A stretch of 64,000 nt of DNA from Canibacter sp052085365 (GTDB lineage: Bacteria; Actinomycetota; Actinomycetes; Actinomycetales; Microbacteriaceae). Numbering within the stretch: position 1 is the first letter of the stretch; every line of letters begins with the position of its first letter. The stretch is from the NCBI GenBank assembly GCA_052085365.1, contig JBQDFP010000001.1, positions 1-64,000 on the forward strand, read 5' to 3'. The position numbers were made by a program, and so were the translations under genes. The notes beneath the pieces were generated by a model that saw only the letters and a list, made by a program, of their open reading frames with translations, did no database searches and had not been told where the DNA came from. This document shows positions 33,136-42,218 of this stretch, in pieces.

Positions 33136-34155
33136 CTAGTTTCCAGTTGCTTCCTGATACTTGGGCAGTAACCCGGTGCGCAATCCAGAAACACTTGGTT
33201 TTGCCTGGAACGCTCCCGTGTTGTAGTTCGCTTCAATAAGCACCGGACCGTCGTCTCCAATGGCAACATCCCAGCCGATGTAGTTGACGGGATCAGCGCG
33301 AAGTGCCGCGGTGGTGACCAGCTCTTTTACACGCGTAAAGTGAGGGATCTGAAACCCGACGATAGGGGTCCCTGTTACAGGATGAAGGCTATGCACGTTG
33401 TTCAGCCCATCAAATGCGGGAGCAATAGCAACGCCGTCTTCGTTGACCATCGTGTACATGCCTCCCTCAGCAAAGTTATCAACAAAGCCCTCTGCACCAA
33501 TGCGAAGCGCAGCACACAGTATGGAAACTTGGTCGCCTTTTTTGAAGGTGACCACACGAGTCGTGTTGACGCTCGTTGGATTTAACAGCGACATCTGCTC
33601 GTGCTGACGAAAGTATTCTTCAACTAGGTACTGATTGGTTTTCTTGAAACGCTTCACCGTTGTGGCTGAAAGCAAGTCACTGCTGTTGAGCTTGCTTACG
33701 CTGTGTCCACCAATCCCCGCCGGATCCTTCGCAACGCATTCCGTATGCTTTTTTACGAACTGTGCAATCTGGTCTTGATCGGCGCTGCGTAAGTCAAGCC
33801 AGTCGCGGCCGATCAGGTCTGAGAAATCTTGGTTAAATCCCACTTTGTCTGAGATACGACGGTTCGCTGCGGAGTCAGTGTTGAAGCGCCGAGCGAAATG
33901 GTCTGACTTTGCGCTCGTAACAAAAGAACGACGCTCCCGTGGGGAGAGGATCGCGAAATCCCACTCAAGATAGTCACTAAATGCGGCCTCGTATTTTGCT
34001 GTGGACCAGAGCATGTCAGCGCACACCAAAAGGTGAGACTTTCGAAACGTGCGCGCGACGATGCCCGAAAGCTTCCATACACGGCCAAAATTCAGAGCTC
34101 TCGCACGTTCAAGAAAATGTGCAAGCCTGAGATTTTGTTGAAAGAAGTTTGGCAC
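33136..34155 (-). CDS. Sugar-transfer-associated ATP-grasp protein
   Basis: 339 residues from a GTG with AAAGG upstream. The C-terminal half has the ATP-grasp pattern: VAKDPAGIGGHSVSKL (phosphate loop), QYLVEEYFRQHEQMSLLNPTSVNTTRVVT, and NYIGWDVAIGDDGPVLIEANYNTGAFQ, which carries the metal-binding Glu and Asn. This matches the ATPgrasp_ST family often found in capsule or exopolysaccharide clusters. Its exact ligase reaction is unknown. The N-terminal 100 residues are helical and probably form the family's cap. There is no sugar-transfer gene next to it here; the neighbour is a small zinc protein gene 43 bp upstream on the same strand. Confidence 0.8.
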   Translation of the reverse strand: MPNFFQQNLRLAHFLERARALNFGRVWKLSGIVARTFRKSHLLVCADMLWSTAKYEAAFSDYLEWDFAILSPRERRSFVTSAKSDHFARRFNTDSAANRRISDKVGFNQDFSDLIGRDWLDLRSADQDQIAQFVKKHTECVAKDPAGIGGHSVSKLNSSDLLSATTVKRFKKTNQYLVEEYFRQHEQMSLLNPTSVNTTRVVTFKKGDQVSILCAALRIGAEGFVDNFAEGGMYTMVNEDGVAIAPAFDGLNNVHSLHPVTGTPIVGFQIPHFTRVKELVTTAALRADPVNYIGWDVAIGDDGPVLIEANYNTGAFQAKPSVSGLRTGLLPKYQEATGN

Positions 34156-34197
34156 CAGCGAGCCTTTCGCAGCTATCGGCAGACGGAAAATCTCTCG

Positions 34198-34428
34198 CTA
34201 TGAATGTGCGTAGAGCCGGTCAGTTTCGTCATGCCAGCTACTGGCGACTTCCTTCAGCTTGCTTTCGTGTTTACGAGCATGGTGTGCGCAGAAGAGGAGT
34301 TCACTTCCGGCGACAACTGCGCGAACGTATGCCTGTGCACCGCAGCTATCACAACGGTCAGTCGCATCCAGAGCGCGCTCAGGAGCCGAAACTTTCGTTT
34401 CAACTGATTCTTGATGAAGCGTGTTCAT
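34198..34428 (-). CDS. Small zinc-binding protein (DUF7455 type)
   Basis: 76 residues. The core reads LDATDRCDSCGAQAYVRAVV, then LLFCAHHARKHESKL. CxxC followed by CxxH and a further histidine gives a likely one-zinc site. Short proteins with this pattern lie near sigA and parE in many actinobacteria. No function is proven; size and metal site would fit a protein- or nucleic-acid-binding adaptor. GGAGGT lies 7 nt before the ATG, an excellent ribosome site. It is divergent from parE across 191 bp. Confidence 0.8.
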   Translation of the reverse strand: MNTLHQESVETKVSAPERALDATDRCDSCGAQAYVRAVVAGSELLFCAHHARKHESKLKEVASSWHDETDRLYAHS

Positions 34429-34619
34429 ATGATCTACCTCCGTCTTGCTGTGTCACCCTATACAACCATGAACCACCGTAATTTATGTCCAGAACCAGAG
34501 GCGGTTCGCTCACCGCGTATGACCGTCCACGCATTTTCGATCCACGCCGTTCTTCTTCATGAGAGCTATCAGACGTAACGAATAGGCTAAGCATTGTATT
34601 GCGCAATTAAGGAGATCCT

Positions 34620-36695
34620 TTGGCTGAATCTAGTTATTCTGCTCGTCACCTGACCGTTCTCGAAGGCCTCGAAGCGGTACGCAAGCGACCAGGAATGTAC
34701 ATCGGTTCAACCGACTCTCGCGGACTCATGCACTGCCTTTGGGAAATCATTGACAACTCCGTCGACGAAGCGCTTGGTGGTTACGGCAACGAAATTACTG
34801 TCAGTCTCAACCCTGACGGAAGCGTTACTGTGACCGACTCGGGTCGAGGTGTCCCAGTTGACCTCGAACCCAAGTCTGGACTTACCGGGGTTGAGCTTGT
34901 TTTCACGAAGCTTCATGCTGGCGGTAAATTCGGTGGAAAATCGTACGCCTCCAGCGGTGGCCTGCATGGGGTGGGGGCTTCTGTAGTCAATGCGTTGTCA
35001 GCGCGTCTCGATGTTGAGGTAGATCGTGATGGCAAAACTTGGACGATGTCGTTCAAGCACGGTGAGCCCGGCGAATTTGATGGGGAAGGTCCTGACGCGA
35101 AGTTCACACCATTTCATCGCGCATCAAAGCTTCGAGAAATAGGCAAGGTGAAAAAGTCCGTTACAGGCACCAGGGTGCGTTACTGGGCGGATCCACAAAT
35201 ATTTCTCAACACTGCGGAATTCGACGCGGAGTCCCTTCTCGCACGTGCACGCCAGACGGCTTTTCTGGTTCCGGGTCTCAACCTGACGATCGTGGATCAG
35301 CGTGGCGATGAGCCGTACAGCGAAGAATTCCGATATGACGGTGGCATCTCAGAGTTTGTTGATTACCTTTCAATGGATGGCCCCCTTACTGACACGTGGC
35401 GAATTGCTTCCGGCGGTGATTTTACTGAGACCGTTCCTGTTCTCGATGAACAAACTGGCCATATGACCTCGACGGAAGTATCCCGTCATTGTGAAGTCGA
35501 CATTGCGCTTCGGTGGGGGACTGGATACGACACCGCGATACGAAGTTTTGTGAATATCATTGCCACGCCAAAAGGTGGCACACACCAAACAGGCTTCGAA
35601 CAGGGATTGGTGCGTTTCTTCCGGAAACAAATTGAAGAAAACTCACGCAAACTCAAGGCGGGTTCCGATCGACCTGACAAAGACGACATTCTTGCTGGGC
35701 TCACCGCGGTGGTTACCGTGCGGCTGCCAGAGCCACAATTTGAAGGACAGACGAAAGAGGTACTGGGGACCTCGGCCGTTCGCTCCATCGTTTCGAAGGC
35801 GCTCACCGAGGGATTGAAAGCTCGGTTTGAGTCAAAGAGCCGTCATGATAAAAATCAGACCGGACAGCTTCTCGAAAAAATGGTCTCAGAGATGAAGTCA
35901 CGTATTGCGCTGCGCGCACAGCGAGATACGGCCCGACGCAAAACTTCGCTCGAGAACTCTTCACTTCCTGCAAAACTGATTGATTGCAGATCTAATGATG
36001 TCTCGAATACGGAATTATTTATTGTCGAGGGCGACAGCGCACTCGGTACGGCTCGGCCTGCCCGAGATAGTGAGTATCAGGCACTCCTGCCTATCCGAGG
36101 CAAAATTTTGAACGTACAAAAGGCCTCGATGGCTGAAATGCTGAACAACGCTGAGTGCGGTGCGATCATCAAGGTCATTGGTGCCGGCAGTGGACGAGAC
36201 TTCGACCTCTCATTGGCTCGGTACGGAAAAATTATTCTCATGACCGATGCTGACGTGGACGGGGCACATATTCGTACCCTCCTTTTGACGCTTTTCTTCC
36301 GATACATGCGACCTATGCTTGAAGAAGGGCGAGTATATTCAGCCGTTCCTCCGTTGCATCGAGTGATCGTCAAGAACGCGGGTCGTAAACCCAACGACGT
36401 CGTTTATACATACAGCGAAGCTGAACTTCACGATTTTCTTGCGAAACTAAGTAAACGCGGTAAAACGTATGTCGAACCAATCCAACGGTACAAGGGACTT
36501 GGCGAGATGGATGCCGACCAGCTTGCTGAAACCACAATGGATCGAGAACACCGCACATTGCGTCGTGTACGTATGCAGGACGCTCAGCAAGCAGCAACGA
36601 CATTTGAACTGCTCATGGGGGGAGAGGTCGCGCCGCGTAAAGAGTTCCTCGCCGAGAATGCGTCAGATCTTGATCGAGAGCGAATTGATGCCTAA
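34620..36695 (+). CDS. parE: DNA topoisomerase IV subunit B (ParE; GyrB-like)
   Basis: 691 residues from a TTG with AAGGAG upstream. The GHKL ATPase domain has KRPGMYIGSTDSRGLMHCLWEIIDNSVDEA, TVTDSGRGVPV, and the GGLHGVGASVVNALS ATP lid. The Toprim domain has FIVEGDSALGTARPARDSEYQALLPIRGKI and ILMTDADVDGAHI, which carry the Mg-binding acids; the C-terminus GLGEMDADQLAETTMD is standard. ParE with ParC decatenates replicated chromosomes. GyrB is normally next to recF/gyrA near the origin, while actinobacterial parE is near sigA as here, so ParE is preferred. The parC partner is not in the window. Confidence 0.9.
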   Translation: MAESSYSARHLTVLEGLEAVRKRPGMYIGSTDSRGLMHCLWEIIDNSVDEALGGYGNEITVSLNPDGSVTVTDSGRGVPVDLEPKSGLTGVELVFTKLHAGGKFGGKSYASSGGLHGVGASVVNALSARLDVEVDRDGKTWTMSFKHGEPGEFDGEGPDAKFTPFHRASKLREIGKVKKSVTGTRVRYWADPQIFLNTAEFDAESLLARARQTAFLVPGLNLTIVDQRGDEPYSEEFRYDGGISEFVDYLSMDGPLTDTWRIASGGDFTETVPVLDEQTGHMTSTEVSRHCEVDIALRWGTGYDTAIRSFVNIIATPKGGTHQTGFEQGLVRFFRKQIEENSRKLKAGSDRPDKDDILAGLTAVVTVRLPEPQFEGQTKEVLGTSAVRSIVSKALTEGLKARFESKSRHDKNQTGQLLEKMVSEMKSRIALRAQRDTARRKTSLENSSLPAKLIDCRSNDVSNTELFIVEGDSALGTARPARDSEYQALLPIRGKILNVQKASMAEMLNNAECGAIIKVIGAGSGRDFDLSLARYGKIILMTDADVDGAHIRTLLLTLFFRYMRPMLEEGRVYSAVPPLHRVIVKNAGRKPNDVVYTYSEAELHDFLAKLSKRGKTYVEPIQRYKGLGEMDADQLAETTMDREHRTLRRVRMQDAQQAATTFELLMGGEVAPRKEFLAENASDLDRERIDA

Positions 36696-36731
36696 CCCCA
36701 GAGTGATATTGAACACAGAGGAAATCACATC

Positions 36732-38036
36732 ATGAACGATCAGCTCATCAGTTCTTCTGAACTCAGTGAGACTTCGCGGATTGCGCGTGACCTCATTCGC
36801 ATTGATACGACGAACTGGGGACAGGGAAAAGCGAAGCCTGAGGCGCCTGCTGCTGAATATGTTTCTGATTTCTTGCGAGATCTTGGTTTGGAGCCGAAAA
36901 CCTATGAAAGTGCTCCTGGCCGCACGACAGTCGTCTGCCAAATAGCAGGCTCTGACCCTACACTTTCTGCTCTGGTCTTACACGGCCACCTCGACGTCGT
37001 TCCTGCAGATCCAGCCAATTGGAGTGTGGATCCTTTTGCAGGTGAAGTAATCGACGGCATGCTCTGGGGACGCGGAGCTGTCGACATGAAAGACATGGAC
37101 GCCATGATGCTCACCGCAGTGGCGGAACTTCTTCGCGCAGGTGAGTTACCCCGTCGCCCCGTAATTCTCGTATTCTTCGCAGATGAAGAAAACGGTGGTC
37201 AATTCGGCTCGACGTTCATGGTTCGGGAGCATCCCGAAGTGTTCGAGGGCGCCAAGACGGCCATTAGTGAAGTAGGTGGCTATTCGGTCTACTTTGGTGA
37301 TCAGCGTGCCTATCTATTACAAACAGGGGAAAAAGCACTCGACTGGGTCCGGCTCAAATCAACAGGGGTAGCCCAGCACGGCAGCCGCATAGCTTCCGAG
37401 AATGCCATCGTGAAACTCGGCCGCGCCGTCGCCAAACTTGGTTCACACGAGTGGCCGATTGAACTTGGTGACACGACACGTGCGCTGTTGCGCGAGATCG
37501 CTGAACTGACCGGACCCGGAGAGCCAGAAGAACTCATGCAACGGGCAGGTGCTGGGTCTGGCTTTCTCTTCCCGAGTCTCAGAACAACGAGCAACCCGAC
37601 CGTACTCAACGCTGGCTATATGCATAATGTGATCCCTGACACTGCAGAAGCCATCGTCGATATTCGCTCGTTCCCGGGTCGACAGGCAGAGACCCTCAAG
37701 AAAGTACAGGAGATCGTCGGATCTGATGCGCTCGTGGAACCCATCACAAGCGGCATAGGCATGGAAACGCCCTTCACCGGCGAACTCGTCGACGCAGTAA
37801 TAGCCAGTTTGAGAAGTCAAGACCCTGACGCTCATGTGCTTCCGTATTTACTGTCTGCCGGTACCGATAATAAAGCCCTGGCTTCACTGGGCATAGTGGG
37901 TTATGGTTTTGTGCCGCTGCAGCTTCCACCTGAGCTAGATTTCCCCGCGATGTTCCACGGCGTGGACGAGCGCGTACCACTTGCGGCAATGGACTTCGGC
38001 CATAAGGTTCTTGTTGATTTTCTCAGGAGATACTAA
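36732..38036 (+). CDS. M20-family metallopeptidase (ArgE/DapE-like)
   Basis: 434 residues. The two-zinc hydrolase pattern is clear: VLHGHLDVVPADPANWSVDPFAGEVIDGMLWGRG includes the first metal His and Asp, then VDMKDMDAM. The catalytic and metal glutamates are in FFADEENGGQFGS, and a C-terminal metal histidine is in FPAMFHGVDERVPL. A dimerisation insert lies between residues 190 and 310. M20 enzymes cut acyl-amino acids, dipeptides or succinyl-diaminopimelate. The substrate is not clear, and it is not in an arginine or lysine operon. GAGGAAA lies 8 nt before the ATG, 36 bp after parE. Confidence 0.88.
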   Translation: MNDQLISSSELSETSRIARDLIRIDTTNWGQGKAKPEAPAAEYVSDFLRDLGLEPKTYESAPGRTTVVCQIAGSDPTLSALVLHGHLDVVPADPANWSVDPFAGEVIDGMLWGRGAVDMKDMDAMMLTAVAELLRAGELPRRPVILVFFADEENGGQFGSTFMVREHPEVFEGAKTAISEVGGYSVYFGDQRAYLLQTGEKALDWVRLKSTGVAQHGSRIASENAIVKLGRAVAKLGSHEWPIELGDTTRALLREIAELTGPGEPEELMQRAGAGSGFLFPSLRTTSNPTVLNAGYMHNVIPDTAEAIVDIRSFPGRQAETLKKVQEIVGSDALVEPITSGIGMETPFTGELVDAVIASLRSQDPDAHVLPYLLSAGTDNKALASLGIVGYGFVPLQLPPELDFPAMFHGVDERVPLAAMDFGHKVLVDFLRRY

Positions 38037-38133
38037 GAATTTATTATTTCCACATTTTCAAGGAACAAAACTGTGCCGCGAATGGTTGCACTACGTTGGG
38101 TCTGTCCGTCCAGCACAAAAGCAAGAGGTTTGA

Positions 38134-39003
38134 ATGAGTATTTTTGAGGCGATAATCCTCGGCATTGTGCAAGGCCTTACCGAGTTTTTACCGGTTTCGT
38201 CAAGTGCGCACCTTCGTATTATGACCGAAGCTTTGGGGATAGGTGACGCTGGAAGTGCGTTTACCGCGATTACCCAAATCGGTACAGAAGCCGCTGTAAT
38301 CCTCTTCTTTTGGCACGACATTGTACGGATCATTGGCAACTGGTTTAAATCCCTAGCGGGGAAGATCCCTCGCAACGATCCAGATGCAAAAATGGGGTGG
38401 TGGATCATACTCGGTTCACTTCCAATTGTGGTCCTCGGCCTGCTGTTTGAGGACGCAATCGACAGCACTCTGCGTTCACTCTGGTTTGTTGCGATCTCAC
38501 TGATCGTTTTCGGCATTCTCTTGGGGATTGCAGACCGCATCGGTAAGCGCAAACGAGAGTTGAAAAACCTCACTCCAACCCATGGCGTGATCTATGGTTT
38601 CGCCCAGGCTGCGGCTCTTATACCAGGAGTCTCCCGATCGGGCGGCACTATTACTGCCGGTCTACTCATGGGTTATACCCGTGAAGAAGCCGCTCGGTAC
38701 AGCTTCCTATTGGCGATTCCGGCTGTTTTAGGTTCAGGTGGCTACAAGCTTGTAAAAGCTGTCGGCGAGCCAGGCACGACTCCGGCTCTTGCCACGACAG
38801 TGGCAACAGTTGTGGCATTTTTTGTGGCCATCATCGTCATTAAACTCTTTATGAGTTACATTTCGCACGGCAGCTTCATGCCGTTTGTTATCTACAGAAT
38901 TATTCTCGGCATCGTCATCATTGTGCTTGTTGGCACCGGCGTTTTGACCGCTGAAAGCAGCATGACCGCCGCAAGTACAATTCCAATCGGAGGAAACCAG
39001 TGA
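38134..39003 (+). CDS. uppP: Undecaprenyl-diphosphatase (UppP/BacA)
   Basis: 289 residues, multi-pass membrane protein. Both conserved motifs are present: GIVQGLTEFLPVSSSAHLRI at the N-terminus and PGVSRSGGTITAGLLMGYTREEAARYSFLL in the middle, with the catalytic Glu, Ser and Arg residues. It recycles undecaprenyl diphosphate, the lipid carrier for peptidoglycan and other wall polymers, and overexpression gives bacitracin resistance in other species. AAGAGG precedes the ATG. The stop overlaps the mshC start by 4 bp (GTGA at 39000-39003), which implies translational coupling. uppP-mshC linkage is common in actinobacteria. Confidence 0.95.
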   Translation: MSIFEAIILGIVQGLTEFLPVSSSAHLRIMTEALGIGDAGSAFTAITQIGTEAAVILFFWHDIVRIIGNWFKSLAGKIPRNDPDAKMGWWIILGSLPIVVLGLLFEDAIDSTLRSLWFVAISLIVFGILLGIADRIGKRKRELKNLTPTHGVIYGFAQAAALIPGVSRSGGTITAGLLMGYTREEAARYSFLLAIPAVLGSGGYKLVKAVGEPGTTPALATTVATVVAFFVAIIVIKLFMSYISHGSFMPFVIYRIILGIVIIVLVGTGVLTAESSMTAASTIPIGGNQ

Positions 39004-40259
39004 GAACTTGGACTGCACCGCGTCAGCCTGAGCTTCCGGGAACCGGCCAGCCGCCCAAACTGCTCAACACCGCGACGAACCGGTTTGAATACCTGGCAAC
39101 GCACGAGGGCACGGGCACTCTTTATGTTTGCGGCATCACTCCGTATGATGCAACTCACCTCGGGCATGCTTTCACATACCTGACGTATGACCTTCTCCTG
39201 CGTGCCTGGCGAGATGCAGGAATCACGACAAACTATTCACAAAACATCACCGACATCGATGACCCGCTCCTTGAGCGCGCAAACGAAACGGGTGTTAATT
39301 GGCGTGATCTCGCAGATGAACAGATCGGTCTCTACCGGTCTGACATGCACAGGTTGGGGATGCTTCCACCCGATCATTTCGTGCCAGTCACTGACGTTAT
39401 CGATGAGGTTGCTGAGGCTGTTCACCGAATTGTGCAGGCTGGGCTCGCATATGAAGTTGCTACGCCCGATTCCGAACACGGGAACGACATCTATTTTGAT
39501 GTGCAGACGGCGCAGGCCAAGACACAGTGGCGGCTTGGTGATGTCGCACCGTACGATGCCGCAACCATGAACCAGTTCAGCGCGGAGCGTGGCGGAGACC
39601 CAGACCGTGCCGGTAAACATGACCCGATCGACCCGCTTTTATGGCGAGCAGGACGTAAAGGCGAACCGAATTGGGATACCGTTGTTGGGTTTGGTCGTCC
39701 CGGTTGGCATGTCGAGTGTGCGGTTATCGCGACCGATACACTCGGCCCCGCATTCAGTGTGCAAGGCGGGGGGAAGGACTTGATTTTCCCGCATCACGAG
39801 TTTAGCGCGGCGACCGCGACAGCGCTGACAGGTACGCCGCTGGCTCACCTCTATTCTCATACTGAACTTGTCGGATACCAGGGCGGGAAAATGTCCAAAT
39901 CGGTGGGCAACCTCGTGTTCGTTTCACAGCTCCTCGACCAGGGCGCAGAAGGTTCAGCCATTCGACTCGCTCTGCTGGCACACCACTACCGTTCGCCATG
40001 GGAATGGCAAGACTCCGACCTTGAAGTTGCAGAGGCACGGTTGCAGGCCTGGCGTGAGGGCTATTACCGCAAATCTCAAGACCCACAGTCGGCCGTTCAA
40101 GTTTTGGGACAGATGCGAGCAGCCCTTGCAAATGACCTCGATACTCCGGTGATGATTGCGATGCTTGATTCAGCGTGGGGGACAGGTGTGGATCAACCTG
40201 AGCTTCTTGCCGATGCGGTCGAGTCACTTCTCGGTATCACAGTTATGGAAAAAGACTAG
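39000..40259 (+). CDS. mshC: Cysteine:glucosaminyl-inositol ligase of mycothiol synthesis (MshC)
   Basis: 419 residues from a GTG with GGAGGA upstream. It joins L-cysteine to glucosaminyl-inositol using ATP, the third step toward mycothiol. It is a class I tRNA-synthetase-like enzyme: TLYVCGITPYDATHLGHAFTYL carries the HIGH-type motif and a zinc cysteine, WHVECAVIA the second zinc cysteine, FPHHEFSAA the zinc histidine, and GGKMSKSVGNL the KMSKS loop. The protein is shorter than CysRS (about 460 residues), lacks the anticodon domain, and has the MshC-type N-terminal extension with APRQPELPGTG. Its stop (TAG) shares CTAG with the stop of the convergent PAC2 gene. Confidence 0.93.
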   Translation: MRTWTAPRQPELPGTGQPPKLLNTATNRFEYLATHEGTGTLYVCGITPYDATHLGHAFTYLTYDLLLRAWRDAGITTNYSQNITDIDDPLLERANETGVNWRDLADEQIGLYRSDMHRLGMLPPDHFVPVTDVIDEVAEAVHRIVQAGLAYEVATPDSEHGNDIYFDVQTAQAKTQWRLGDVAPYDAATMNQFSAERGGDPDRAGKHDPIDPLLWRAGRKGEPNWDTVVGFGRPGWHVECAVIATDTLGPAFSVQGGGKDLIFPHHEFSAATATALTGTPLAHLYSHTELVGYQGGKMSKSVGNLVFVSQLLDQGAEGSAIRLALLAHHYRSPWEWQDSDLEVAEARLQAWREGYYRKSQDPQSAVQVLGQMRAALANDLDTPVMIAMLDSAWGTGVDQPELLADAVESLLGITVMEKD

Positions 40260-41380
40260 TCCTCATCATCTGAGTGATCATCAGAATCCTCTAGATCTGC
40301 ATCGTCATCATTCGATTCCTCGGGTGTTTCTTCAGAAGAACCCTCGGAATCTGACTGCTTTTCTTCATCTATGTCAATCGTCTGAGGTTTCGGGTTACGT
40401 TGTAAGAACTTCTCAAACTCATACGCGAGCGCATCACCGGTCGCTTCTGGTGATTCGACAGTGTCGCGCTCTGCCTCGAGTCGTTCAATGTAGCCTTGCA
40501 TTTCCTCGTCGTGCTGCGTCAACATTGAAACTTGGTTCTCCCACTGCTGGGCGTCACTAATGAGGTTGCCATGTGGAATTACCAGGTTTATGAGCTCCTC
40601 AATCGTGTCTAAAATCGCGAGCGTCGCCTTCGGCGAGGGCATACTGTGGACATAGTGGGGGATCTGCGCAAAAAGTGAAAGCACGTGCACTCCGGAATGC
40701 GTGAGAGCTTCTTCGAAGACAGTCCCGATACTCGCAGGTCCTTCATAGTCTGAGCGGTCCGCGTCAAACTGCGATCGTATATTTTCCTGCGGACTGTAAA
40801 CATTAACTGGGACTGGACGCGAGTGTGGCGTGTCAGAGAACACTGAGCCCACAATGATGACTAAGTCAATCTCCCAAGTCATTACCAGCGTCATCAGCTC
40901 ATCAATGTAATCGCGCCAGTGCCTCGCAGGTTCCACCCCGGTCATCACATAGATTTCTTCTATTGGGCTTCCGTCGAGTGATAGGACGCGCTGTAATGCC
41001 CCTGCAATCTCATCAGAATCAACATCTGCGCCGGATGACTCGCTGTCAATGTGAGACGTTCCATCCGGTGCGGCATGGTGTGACTTAGCATCTGCGCCAA
41101 CGGTTGCTGCCCCCGGGGTTGCTATTGGCCCCCACAACTTCGTGTTCGGCCATTCGATTATCCGCTCTCCAGACTCGCTAAAACGAACCCGTGGACGATG
41201 AATTTGGAAATCGACATATCGTTCGGCATCTATTTCAGCAATTAACGCGACTTCTAAAGCAGACGCAAGGTGGGAGACCGCAGACGACGCAGCAGTTCCC
41301 GCGTCACTCCATCCTTCAAAAGACACGACAAGCACACGCTGCGGAGCTTCCACAGAGTTTTCATAGTCTTCCTGATGCAT
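40256..41380 (-). CDS. PAC2-family protein (second), acidic tail
   Basis: 374 residues from the ATG at 41378-41380; a GTG three codons earlier is the alternative, but TATTGT 7 nt before the ATG fits leaderless transcription. The PAC2 core starts RVLVVSFEGWSDAGTAASSAVSHL and continues with DIEARHW-like EPARHWRDYIDELM and FAQIPHYVHSMPSPKATLAIL. About 35 low-complexity residues (GADAKSHHAAPDGTSHIDSE...) interrupt the region after the first 95 residues. The last 35 residues are almost all D, E and S. It lies between mshC (convergent, sharing CTAG) and the HAD-trmI operon, where related genomes also have a PAC2 gene upstream of the Pup-proteasome locus. The role is unknown. Confidence 0.85.
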   Translation of the reverse strand: MHQEDYENSVEAPQRVLVVSFEGWSDAGTAASSAVSHLASALEVALIAEIDAERYVDFQIHRPRVRFSESGERIIEWPNTKLWGPIATPGAATVGADAKSHHAAPDGTSHIDSESSGADVDSDEIAGALQRVLSLDGSPIEEIYVMTGVEPARHWRDYIDELMTLVMTWEIDLVIIVGSVFSDTPHSRPVPVNVYSPQENIRSQFDADRSDYEGPASIGTVFEEALTHSGVHVLSLFAQIPHYVHSMPSPKATLAILDTIEELINLVIPHGNLISDAQQWENQVSMLTQHDEEMQGYIERLEAERDTVESPEATGDALAYEFEKFLQRNPKPQTIDIDEEKQSDSEGSSEETPEESNDDDADLEDSDDHSDDED

Positions 41381-41387
41381 CTCACTC

Positions 41388-41393
41388 ACAATA
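41388..41393 (-). promoter_or_regulatory. -10 box for the second PAC2 gene
   Basis: On the minus strand the box reads TATTGT and ends 7 nt before the ATG at 41380, the same spacing as other leaderless genes here. Confidence 0.4.
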
Positions 41394-41498
41394 ATTGGAG
41401 TCCTCTCGTTACCACTCCAGGCTAGTCGTTCGCAGCCTATTAGCTAAACGTGTGTGGAAGAATGAGTCTGAGTGAATATGTGAGGAGCCAGAACAGCA

Positions 41499-42218
41499 TT
41501 GATTCAGCAACCAACCTTTCAAGCGGCCCTATGGGATCTAGATGGAACCATTATTGATACCGAACCGCTTTGGCTAGAAGCCGAAACTGAAATGCTACGC
41601 CACTATGGCCTGGATTTCGCTAACGATACCCGCGACCGAATGATCGGCTCCGGGCTGTGGGTTGGAGCCGAGGTATTTCGCGAGCTCGGTGTTCCGCTTG
41701 ACGCGGACGCGATCGTGAACCAGTGGACGAAACGTGTCACGGAACTATATGACCTGCGCGAGCCGCAATGGAGGCCAGGCGCCCCGCAACTGCTCGCAGA
41801 ATTAAGACATGCCGGGGTCCCGAACGTGCTTGTCACAATGTCCACCTACCCGGTGGCGGAACGCGCAATCCAGCTCCTTCCTGACGACACCTTTATTGGA
41901 TTGGTCACTGGCGATCGGGTTCCACGGCCAAAACCGTTTCCCGACGCGTACCTGCAAGGTGCACAGCTCGCCGATACGCCAATCGAATCGTGCATTGCCT
42001 TTGAAGATTCATCAACCGGCCTCAAAGCGGCAGCATCCTCAGGAGCGGTTTCCGTCGGTGTTGAGCACTTTGTGTCTCTCAGCAATAATGATGCGCACGT
42101 GCTTCTCGATACGCTTGAAAACGTTCACCTGAATACTGTCAGTGACTGGTGGACGCAATATCGCGGATCATCACCGACAACGGGCGGTTACATTGACCTT
42201 CGCGGAGCACGCGCATGA
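41499..42218 (+). CDS. HAD-superfamily hydrolase
   Basis: 239 residues from a TTG with GAGGAG 11 nt upstream. Motif I is ALWDLDGTIIDTEP (nucleophile and acid/base Asp), motif II is VTMSTYP, and motifs III/IV are RPKPFPDAYLQGAQ and CIAFEDSSTGLKAA. The cap is helical and placed after motif I, as in beta-phosphoglucomutase/phosphatase-like subfamily I. The substrate cannot be predicted. It overlaps trmI by 4 bp (ATGA at 42215-42218), so the genes are translationally coupled. A HAD hydrolase upstream of trmI is a common actinobacterial arrangement. Confidence 0.88.
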   Translation: MIQQPTFQAALWDLDGTIIDTEPLWLEAETEMLRHYGLDFANDTRDRMIGSGLWVGAEVFRELGVPLDADAIVNQWTKRVTELYDLREPQWRPGAPQLLAELRHAGVPNVLVTMSTYPVAERAIQLLPDDTFIGLVTGDRVPRPKPFPDAYLQGAQLADTPIESCIAFEDSSTGLKAAASSGAVSVGVEHFVSLSNNDAHVLLDTLENVHLNTVSDWWTQYRGSSPTTGGYIDLRGARA

